Positions 1-4,961 of a DNA stretch of 7,114 nucleotides are shown here, one piece after another (position 1 is the first letter of the stretch; each line of letters begins with the position of its first letter). The notes beneath the pieces are model-generated. The model saw nothing but the letters and a program-made list of their open reading frames with translations, was not told where the DNA came from and searched no databases. The position numbers were made by a program, and so were the translations under genes. The DNA comes from Bacteroidales bacterium UBA4353 (GTDB lineage Bacteria > Bacteroidota > Bacteroidia > Bacteroidales > Paludibacteraceae), in assembly GCA_002394025.1 (NCBI GenBank), contig DGSV01000053.1, positions 1 through 7,114 on the forward strand, read 5' to 3'.

Positions 1-21
1 ATTTAGCAAGAATTTATTAAT

Positions 22-179
22 TTATAAACTATATCCTAACTTCTCAAACAGCTCTTTCAGTTGCTGTTTGCTCTCTTCTTACTGTTGCAAGAGGTCGCGC
101 ATATCTTCTTGCAGTTGGCGCATCTTGGTGTCGAAGTCTATTTGCTCGTCACGGTTGCCTTCTTTACTTTCTTTGCCAT
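22..179 (-). pseudogene. Decayed small coiled-coil protein gene, unknown function
   Basis: Read on the minus strand from the ATG at 179-177, the first codons give a basic start (MAKKVKKATVTSK) that ends at a TAG (140-138). The neighbouring frame then carries a charged, helix-like stretch (QIDFDTKMRQLQEDMRDLLQ) up to a TAA at 81-79. The same frame resumes after that TAA with EESKQQLKELFEKLGYSL and a final TAA at 24-22. One frameshift plus one nonsense change would join these into a protein of about 53 residues with a basic head and an amphipathic, Glu/Gln/Lys-rich tail. The second frame is also open upstream to a TAA at 204-202 but has no ATG there, so the coil could instead be the end of a larger lost gene. 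I do not recognise the family and see no convincing minus-strand promoter. The heptad-like pattern and sensible codons on both sides of the stop are the only support; chance is possible. Confidence 0.35.
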
Positions 180-244
180 AAAAAATTGTTATAATATTGC
201 ATTATACTTTTGTAAAGGTAGTGATTTATTTTCAAATTCTCTTT

Positions 245-340
245 ATGGCAATGACGATATCGTGAGGTTTTTTTTTGCTGAAGCGGAGTGATCTGCCGTA
301 TGCCGTGGCATCCGCCATTGCGGCAGCGTCTTGGGGCTGA
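245..340 (+). other. Gene-like or repeat-like intergenic segment, no intact gene
   Basis: This stretch is clearly richer in G+C than the AT-rich DNA at 180-245. From the ATG at 245 one plus-strand frame reads MAMTIS, then a TGA at 263-265, then runs through a nine-T tract into KRSDLPYAVASAIAAASWG and a TGA at 338-340. A one-base change in the T tract would instead join the Ala-rich end to the adjacent frame. The composition suggests either the tail of a degraded gene or a dispersed palindromic repeat, since the same bases form the inverted repeats at 293-326. I see no functional gene here. The AT-rich part at 180-245 holds nothing I can name. Confidence 0.25.
293..326. repeat. Nested inverted repeats (hairpin) upstream of the symporter
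   Basis: An outer pair CTGCCG (293-298) and CGGCAG (321-326) encloses a second perfect inverted repeat, ATGCC-GT-GGCAT (300-311). The inner one has only two unpaired bases, so as RNA it would need a larger loop and lose a pair. The nine-T run at 345-353 lies 18 bases past the outer stem, too far for a standard intrinsic terminator. The structure lies upstream of the predicted transcription start of the symporter gene. It could be the end signal of a lost upstream gene or a REP-like element. Confidence 0.4.
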
Positions 341-363
341 TTGCTTTTTTTTTCGTAACTTTG
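331..363 (+). promoter_or_regulatory. Bacteroidota-type promoter for the symporter gene
   Basis: TAACTTTG at 356-363 matches the TAnnTTTG (-7) box of the Bacteroidota primary sigma factor. TTGG at 331-334 stands 21 bases upstream as a fair -33 element. Transcription would start near 370, leaving a leader of about 28 bases before the ATG at 398. The spacer contains a run of nine T (345-353). The tetR promoter at 1667-1697 has the same design with a spacer of 19. Confidence 0.6.
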
Positions 364-397
364 CAGACGATTATCACGTAAGTATCAATTAACTAAA

Positions 398-1591
398 ATG
401 AATAGTAAAACATTCCGAATGCCTATCATAGTTCAGGTGCTGTTGGCTATTTTGCTGGGTATTATCCAAGGTTTTTTCGTGCCGGCATGGTTCGTGCGCA
501 TCTTTGTTACTTTTAACGAATTCTTCGGTCAGTTCATAGGTTTCCTCGTGCCATTGATTATTCTAGCCCTTGTGGCAGAGTCTATCGCCAATGCCCGCCA
601 TCATGCCGGCAGGATGCTCACCGTCACCCTTATTCTCGTCTATGCCAGCACATTCCTTTCAGGTATGTTCTCCTACTTCATAGGCGAGGTGTCGTTGCCT
701 TATTGCATTGAGCGTGAGAGCCAACTATCGCTTGCTCCAATACGTAATGGTGAGTTTGCTCCTTTCTTTACCATACAACTTCCGCCGGCTCTGGATGTAC
801 TAAGCGCACTGCTCATGGCTTTCATGTTTGGACTCGGTATCCGTATGAAGAACGCCAACGCCATGCGACGCGGGATAACGGAACTCAAAGATATCGTAAT
901 GATGTCTATCGAGAAGGTGTTGGTGCCCCTGTTGCCGTTGTATATCTTCGGGGTGTTTACTCACATGTCGGCCTCCGGCGAGGTGCTCGGAGTGGTGCGG
1001 AGTTTCGTCATAGTGATAGCCATCACTATTGCTGTGATGTTCCTATGGGCTTTGATACTGTACTTCGTAGCCGCCGTAATGACGCGCACCAATCCTTTCA
1101 GTATGATGATACACATGGCTCCGGCAGTGCTTTTCGCTTTTGCTACATCATCGTCAGCGGCTACGATACCAATATCGCTGCAGAGTGCCGCAAAACTGGC
1201 TGACAATAAGGCTACCGTTTCTTTTGTGATACCTTTGTGCGCCAACTTGCATATCCCCGCCGTGGCAATACAATTCGTGATATGCGCCATGGCGGTGATG
1301 ATGATAGTGGGGCAGCCTATTGAGTTGGCGACCTTCATACCCTTTGTGCTTCTGCTCACCATGACTTGCGTGGCAGCTCCCGGGGTGCCAGGCGGAGTGG
1401 TGGCGGTGCTGCCTGTCTTGGCTAACTTCCTCAACTTCACTCCCGAAATGCAGGCTATATGTCTTTCGCTGGGTATAGCCATGGACGCACCTATCACCGG
1501 AGCTAACGTGCTATGCGATGGCGCTATATGCGCTATAGTGGACAAAACAACAACAGGCGACAATGCACCCGAAGCACATGAGTTGGCATAG
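398..1591 (+). CDS. Divergent dicarboxylate/amino acid:cation symporter (SDF/DAACS family)
   Basis: This 397-residue inner-membrane carrier is nearly all hydrophobic, and its length is close to the roughly 400-430 usual for the family. The second half carries the family transport core: the serine-rich HP1 tip (TSSSAATIP, 250-258), a TM7 region (277-300), the HP2 tip with PGVPGG (328-333), and TM8 with D363, T367, N370 and D374. Aligned from memory with the aspartate transporter GltPh, D363 matches the Asp that holds the substrate amino group, and N370 and D374 match sodium-site residues. The TM7 motif NMDGT is replaced by HIPAV (285-289). The Arg that binds the side-chain carboxylate of acidic substrates is Ile (366), and D390 of GltPh becomes Gly (359). 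I therefore infer an amino-acid-like substrate rather than a dicarboxylate, with altered ion coupling. The ATG follows an A-rich leader and the promoter at 331-363. The next gene starts 213 bases later behind its own promoter, so this is probably a single-gene unit. The fold family is secure; the substrate is unknown. Confidence 0.88.
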   Translation: MNSKTFRMPIIVQVLLAILLGIIQGFFVPAWFVRIFVTFNEFFGQFIGFLVPLIILALVAESIANARHHAGRMLTVTLILVYASTFLSGMFSYFIGEVSLPYCIERESQLSLAPIRNGEFAPFFTIQLPPALDVLSALLMAFMFGLGIRMKNANAMRRGITELKDIVMMSIEKVLVPLLPLYIFGVFTHMSASGEVLGVVRSFVIVIAITIAVMFLWALILYFVAAVMTRTNPFSMMIHMAPAVLFAFATSSSAATIPISLQSAAKLADNKATVSFVIPLCANLHIPAVAIQFVICAMAVMMIVGQPIELATFIPFVLLLTMTCVAAPGVPGGVVAVLPVLANFLNFTPEMQAICLSLGIAMDAPITGANVLCDGAICAIVDKTTTGDNAPEAHELA

Positions 1592-1630
1592 GGGATAAAA
1601 AAGCAAATAGTATGGCGTGTCAAGTGATAT

Positions 1631-1663
1631 TTTGGAAACTTTGAAACAAAAAAAGTTTCCAAA
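1631..1663. repeat. Perfect 12-bp inverted repeat: terminator or operator candidate
   Basis: TTTGGAAACTTT (1631-1642) and AAAGTTTCCAAA (1652-1663) are exact reverse complements around a nine-base spacer. The repeat begins 39 bases after the symporter stop and ends three bases before the -33 element of the tetR promoter. As RNA it would be an A/U-rich 12-bp hairpin ending symporter transcription. However, no T run follows directly on either strand; the nearest is at 1681-1687. As DNA, its position beside the promoter would also suit a repressor or activator site. Confidence 0.55.
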
Positions 1664-1666
1664 GTG

Positions 1667-1697
1667 TTGGTCGTTTCGTGTTTTTTTGCTAACTTTG
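1667..1697 (+). promoter_or_regulatory. Bacteroidota-type promoter for the TetR-family regulator
   Basis: TTGG (1667-1670), a 19-base spacer containing T7 (1681-1687), and TAACTTTG (1690-1697) match the -33/-7 arrangement of Bacteroidota. A start near 1704 gives a leader of about 100 bases before the regulator ATG at 1805. That is long enough to hold the half-site cluster at 1759-1788. The core box is identical to that of the symporter promoter. Confidence 0.65.
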
Positions 1698-1758
1698 CGG
1701 CGATTTTAGGGTATAAAAAGGATTTGGCAAGCTTCAATGAACTAAAGAAAAGTACGTG

Positions 1759-1788
1759 GTGAGTTTGCCGAAAAACTCACAGGTGAGT
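1759..1788. promoter_or_regulatory. Candidate autoregulatory operator with three GTGAGT half-sites
   Basis: GTGAGTTT (1759-1766) and AAACTCAC (1773-1780) form a perfect 8-bp inverted repeat around six bases. A further GTGAGT (1783-1788) makes a second palindrome with ACTCAC (1775-1780), spaced by only two bases. The array sits between the predicted tetR transcription start and its ATG, where TetR-family proteins often bind to repress themselves. The first pair could equally fold as an RNA hairpin in the leader. No clear second copy of this motif is visible before the efflux operon, so the link to the TetR protein is inference. Confidence 0.4.
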
Positions 1789-1804
1789 CTAATGACTTGT
1801 ATTC

Positions 1805-2443
1805 ATGGATAATAGCGTAAGAGAGCAAATAATAGAGTGCGGGATAACACTCTTCGGTCAATACGGCATACGAAGTGTGTCGATAGATGACGTGTGTCGC
1901 AAACTGAAGATATCCAAGAAAACTTTTTATGTCTATTTCAATCAAAAGGAAGACCTCGTGAGCTGCGTCGTTAAGCAGCATTGTGAGAAACACCTGAACT
2001 GTCTGCGCAATTCTTTTAAAGGTAAAACGGCGTTGCAGGTACTCATGGAGTTTATGTCTAATCCGCAGAAATACAAGCCCTCGGCTGCTAATCAGCAACG
2101 TCATAAGATTGTCGTCTATGATCTGCAGAAATTCTATCCGAAACTTTGGGAAGAGCAACAGCGGTTTATGGAACAGGTGGAGATGGATGGTGTGCGTCGG
2201 TGGATAAAACTCGGCATTGAGGAGGGAGATTTTCGCGAGGATCTCGACGTTGACCTTTATATGGTGTTCTTCAAGTCCATGACCGATGCTTTCTTCTCAC
2301 TGATGCAGAGGGGTAAGGTGGAAATAAATGGCAGAAAAATAGAAAAACGGCAGGTTTATGACTTCTATCTTGACCTTTTTGCCCGTCAGATCGTCAGCGA
2401 ACAAGGGCTGAAGAAAATAAGCGAGAGGCTGATAAAAGAATAA
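1805..2443 (+). CDS. TetR/AcrR-family transcriptional regulator, likely efflux repressor
   Basis: This 212-residue protein has the usual length and layout of the family. An N-terminal helical DNA-binding domain begins with IIECGITLFGQYGIRSVSI (9-27). The helix-turn-helix, around 26-48, includes DDVCRKLKISKKTFYVYFNQ, a clear match to the family signature ending in the TFYVYF recognition helix. The all-helical remainder (about 55-212) would form the ligand-binding and dimer domain and has no recognisable specificity. The ATG at 1805 is the first start after an in-frame TGA at 1793-1795. No Shine-Dalgarno is present. The gene has its own TAACTTTG promoter, and an array of inverted half-sites lies in its leader, suggesting autoregulation. 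It lies 148 bases upstream of, and in the same direction as, a complete RND efflux operon. By analogy with AcrR and relatives, it probably represses that operon and releases DNA when a pumped compound binds. The inducing ligand cannot be read from sequence. Confidence 0.9.
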   Translation: MDNSVREQIIECGITLFGQYGIRSVSIDDVCRKLKISKKTFYVYFNQKEDLVSCVVKQHCEKHLNCLRNSFKGKTALQVLMEFMSNPQKYKPSAANQQRHKIVVYDLQKFYPKLWEEQQRFMEQVEMDGVRRWIKLGIEEGDFREDLDVDLYMVFFKSMTDAFFSLMQRGKVEINGRKIEKRQVYDFYLDLFARQIVSEQGLKKISERLIKE

Positions 2444-2545
2444 TGTCAATGCGCTGACCATCAGCAGTAAACCTATTGACAAGCCGGCGAATCCTTTGAG
2501 GAACGACCCATGTCGCCAATCGAAAATACAGGGATGTGTGTCACA
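2444..2545 (-). pseudogene. Possible remnant of a membrane-protein gene
   Basis: On the minus strand, the intergenic DNA reads in one frame from just after a TGA (2548-2546). It first gives THPCIFDWRHGSFLKGF and then a hydrophobic AGLSIGLLLMVSALT before entering the antisense of the tetR end. A Trp/Arg/His/Gly segment leading into a Gly- and Leu-rich membrane helix looks like real coding sequence, a little like the start of CPBP-type membrane proteases. The G+C content is also higher than in the adjacent promoter DNA. There is no upstream ATG, and the frame stays open past 2444 only as a tetR shadow. It may be the surviving middle of a lost gene, or coincidence. Confidence 0.22.
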
Positions 2546-2547
2546 TC
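2533..2547. promoter_or_regulatory. 15-bp palindrome, candidate operator of the efflux operon
   Basis: GATGTG (2533-2538) and CACATC (2542-2547) are exact inverted repeats around TGT. The palindrome overlaps the presumed -33 region of the operon promoter and lies 45 bases before the channel gene. Size and position suit a TetR-family operator. Its half-sites share only GTG/CAC with the array at 1759-1788, so the same regulator need not bind both. Confidence 0.35.
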
Positions 2548-2567
2548 AAATCCGCCGAATAGATTTT
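2537..2567 (+). promoter_or_regulatory. Weak Bacteroidota-type promoter of the efflux operon
   Basis: TAGATTTT (2560-2567) matches seven of eight positions of a TAnnTTTG box, counting the two free ones, with T in place of the final G. TGTG (2537-2540) lies 19 bases upstream as an imperfect -33 element inside the palindrome. Transcription would start near 2574, giving an AT-rich leader of about 18 bases before the ATG at 2592. Both elements deviate from consensus, and readthrough from the tetR promoter is an alternative. Confidence 0.33.
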
Positions 2568-2591
2568 GAGTTAAAAAATATATAATAAAAT

Positions 2592-3920
2592 ATGAATAAT
2601 TTGAAAAAACAATTGTTGACTTATTTGTTGATGTTCTGCTCCGGCGTTGCTGTCTATGCAGGTCAGAGATATGAACCCACATGGGCTGATAGTATAAGTG
2701 GGAATGTTGATGTATCTCTTTCCCAAGCACGTACCATTGCCCTTGAGAACAACCGCAGTCTTCGCAATTCATCGCTGCAAGTGCGTCAGGCTCAGGCAAG
2801 TCGTTGGCAAACGATAGCCAGTATGCTCCCGCAGGTGGATGCTAATCTGACATATACCAATATGTGCGGCTATACACTCAACTTCGGTGTTATGCAGCGT
2901 GATATGCCGCCCTATGGACAATTAGGTATCACGGCAGCCATTGCGCTGACGGGTAGTCAGATAGTAGGAGCGCTAATCAGCGAGGTGGCTATCAAGATGC
3001 AGAAAGAAAGCTATGAAGTGGCAGAAGATCAGCTGTTAGCCAATGTGGCGCAGGTATATACCAGCGTGCTGGTAATGCAAGAGGTGGATACACTGCTCAA
3101 GCAGAGCCTTGATAACATCCTGAAGTTGCAGACCATGACAGACCGTGCCGTGGAGGTTGGTGTCAGCGAGCAGACCGTGGCAGATCAAATGGCGGTGCGT
3201 GTGGCTACGCTACGCCAGAATATCAACAGCACTGAACGCACGCTGCAGGTGCAAATCAATAGCCTGAAGCTCTTGCTCGGTTTTGGTGATGACGTCCAGC
3301 TCAATCTTACCGATAAGCTCGATGATGTGATAAGTCCCGAAAGAGTTCTATCACTACTGGGCGAAGATTTTGACCTTGCGGGTAACCGCTCCTACCGCCT
3401 CGCACAGCTCAATACCGACCTTGCTAAGAAAAATAAGGTGTTGGCATGGATGGCTTACACACCCACACTGACGCTCGCATATCAGTATGCCAAACAGCAC
3501 TATTTCAGTGATACCGAAGGCTTTAGTATGACACCTCCCAACACCGTGCAGATAGGACTGGCGGTACCGATATGGAGTAGTGGAAAGCGCGCTGCTGCCG
3601 TGCGCGAGAAAAAACTGGCGTATGAAGCGGCACTCAACACCCTTGAGGATACCAAAAATCAACTCGCGGTGCAGTTCTCACAACTGCGATACAACCTCAA
3701 CTCAACATACGAGAGCTATGTTATTGAGAAAGAGAACCTCGCCGTGAATCAGCGCGTGCTTGAGAGCACGACCAATAAATTTAAGTATGGCGTGGCATCA
3801 ACACAAGAACTCATAACATCAAGCAACGAGTTCATTAACGCCCAGAGCCAGTACGTCAATGCCGTACTGAGCCTTGTGCAGGCAGAAACGAATCTCGAAG
3901 TGTTCCTCAGTAAAAAATAA
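2592..3920 (+). CDS. TolC-family outer-membrane efflux channel
   Basis: The 442-residue precursor begins with a signal peptide: Lys5-Lys6, a hydrophobic core at 8-22, and a probable cut after VYA (21-23). Two outer-membrane-efflux-protein repeats follow. The first spans about 41-230 (SLSQARTIALENNRSLRNSS, then QAQASRWQTIASMLPQVDAN). The second spans about 262-440 and contains the β-strand-like TPTLTLAYQYA (290-300), the VQIGLAVPIWSSGKR segment (319-333) and a long amphipathic helix. The matching helix-turn motifs EVGVSEQTV (188-196) and KYGVASTQEL (398-407) mark the internal duplication and the periplasmic tips that meet the adaptor. Three copies would form a β-barrel with an α-helical tunnel, the exit duct of the pump. 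At 442 residues it is shorter than E. coli TolC (493). An in-frame TAA six bases before the ATG fixes the start. It leads a three-gene operon with only 23 bases to the adaptor gene. In the classic proteobacterial order the channel comes last. Confidence 0.92.
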   Translation: MNNLKKQLLTYLLMFCSGVAVYAGQRYEPTWADSISGNVDVSLSQARTIALENNRSLRNSSLQVRQAQASRWQTIASMLPQVDANLTYTNMCGYTLNFGVMQRDMPPYGQLGITAAIALTGSQIVGALISEVAIKMQKESYEVAEDQLLANVAQVYTSVLVMQEVDTLLKQSLDNILKLQTMTDRAVEVGVSEQTVADQMAVRVATLRQNINSTERTLQVQINSLKLLLGFGDDVQLNLTDKLDDVISPERVLSLLGEDFDLAGNRSYRLAQLNTDLAKKNKVLAWMAYTPTLTLAYQYAKQHYFSDTEGFSMTPPNTVQIGLAVPIWSSGKRAAAVREKKLAYEAALNTLEDTKNQLAVQFSQLRYNLNSTYESYVIEKENLAVNQRVLESTTNKFKYGVASTQELITSSNEFINAQSQYVNAVLSLVQAETNLEVFLSKK

Positions 3921-3943
3921 AAAATCAATAAAAATCCTACATA

Positions 3944-4954
3944 ATGAAAAAACTGAAATCAACAGTATTACTGCTATCGGTAGTTATTCTTGCCTCATGC
4001 ACCAAGAGTGTTGAGACCGTTCAGGAAGAAGAACGTGTCGAGCAGGTTAGTGTAACACGCCTCGAACAGCGCGAAATCGATCGTGAGATCCAGGTTTCCA
4101 CAAATCTTCAGGCATATCAATCAGTGAATATCGCGCCATCGCTCACCGGCAAGATAGAGCATATCTTCGTTGAAGAAGGCGCTAAAGTAGCTCAAGGTCA
4201 AATGCTTGTTCGTATGGATCAAACACAATATCGCACCACAAAACTCGCTTTTGCCAACCTTGGTGTTGAGATGGGACGACTCGAAGCCCTCACGGAAACA
4301 GGCTCGGTGAGCAAGCAGACTTATGATCAGACAAAAGTTCAGTATGATCAAACAAAGGAAAATCTTGAATTCCTCGAAACCAATACTTACGTCAAAGCGC
4401 CATTCGCGGGAGTGATAAGCGCCAAGAACTATGAGGATGGGGAACTCTATAGCGGGGCACCGATCTTGCACCTTGTGCAAATCAACGTCCTCAAGGCTCT
4501 CATAGCGGTGCCGGAAACCTATTTCCCGCTTGTCAAAGCAGGTATGAAAGTCAACTTGCAGACAGAAATATATCCCGAAGACGTATTTCCGGCAACGATA
4601 GAGGTTGTGTTCCCAACCGTGGATCCATCGTCGCATACCTTCCAAGTCAAGCTGCGCATCAATAATGCCGCCGGAAAATTACGCCCCGGTATGTACGTAG
4701 TCACAACACTCGCCTTGGGCAAGGCATCAACAATCGTAGTGCCTTATCAATCAGTAGAAAAACTTGTTGGTGCCAACGATCGCTACGTGTTCATTAACGA
4801 AGACGGCAGGGCCAAACGCGTGGCAGTACAACTCGGGCAGCGCTTCGACCAAGACATAGAAATCATAGCCCCCGAGATAAAGGAAGGGGTTGAGATGATA
4901 ACCGTAGGTCAGCATAAACTCGTTGATGGCGTGAAAATCAACATAGTAGAATAA
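3944..4954 (+). CDS. RND efflux periplasmic adaptor (membrane-fusion lipoprotein)
   Basis: This 336-residue protein starts with a lipoprotein signal whose lipobox ILASC puts the lipidated cysteine at residue 19, so it is anchored to a membrane and faces the periplasm. Domains run in family order. A split lipoyl domain comes first (about 57-92, with SLTGKIEHIFVEEGAKVAQG, and 148-180, with VKAPFAGVIS). A short α-hairpin lies between its halves (95-146). A β-barrel follows (about 184-260, ending KLRPGMYVVTTL), then the membrane-proximal domain (about 265-336). The hairpin contains R112, L116 and S123 with the exact spacing RxxxLxxxxxxS used by AcrA-type adaptors to dock onto TolC, followed by KQTYDQ. 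It contains one tandem heptad, YDQTKVQ-YDQTKEN (127-140). The adaptor should bridge the channel encoded upstream and the pump encoded seven bases downstream. The tight spacing argues for co-transcription. It is somewhat shorter than AcrA, mainly in a short hairpin. Confidence 0.92.
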   Translation: MKKLKSTVLLLSVVILASCTKSVETVQEEERVEQVSVTRLEQREIDREIQVSTNLQAYQSVNIAPSLTGKIEHIFVEEGAKVAQGQMLVRMDQTQYRTTKLAFANLGVEMGRLEALTETGSVSKQTYDQTKVQYDQTKENLEFLETNTYVKAPFAGVISAKNYEDGELYSGAPILHLVQINVLKALIAVPETYFPLVKAGMKVNLQTEIYPEDVFPATIEVVFPTVDPSSHTFQVKLRINNAAGKLRPGMYVVTTLALGKASTIVVPYQSVEKLVGANDRYVFINEDGRAKRVAVQLGQRFDQDIEIIAPEIKEGVEMITVGQHKLVDGVKINIVE

Positions 4955-4961
4955 AAGCAAA

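Noticed and set aside
254..263. A 10-bp perfect palindrome ACGATATCGT followed after four bases by nine T, as a terminator
   Set aside because: With no loop bases, only about three pairs could form in RNA, too weak for an intrinsic terminator. Short palindromes like this arise by chance.
61..291. A 76-codon plus-strand frame near the left edge starting with TTG
   Set aside because: Its first half is the antisense of the more protein-like minus-strand coiled-coil relic and its end is phenylalanine from a T run; there is no promoter or start context.
1612..1644. A ten-codon frame MACQVIFWKL ending inside the inverted repeat, as an attenuator leader peptide
   Set aside because: It lies upstream of the predicted tetR promoter and downstream of the symporter stop, has no run of regulatory codons, and the hairpin has no T tract to attenuate with.
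961..1737. A 258-codon open frame on the minus strand across the symporter gene
   Set aside because: It is the antisense of a strongly supported membrane carrier, has low-complexity Thr/Ile/Ala-rich content typical of a shadow frame, and shows no recognisable domain.
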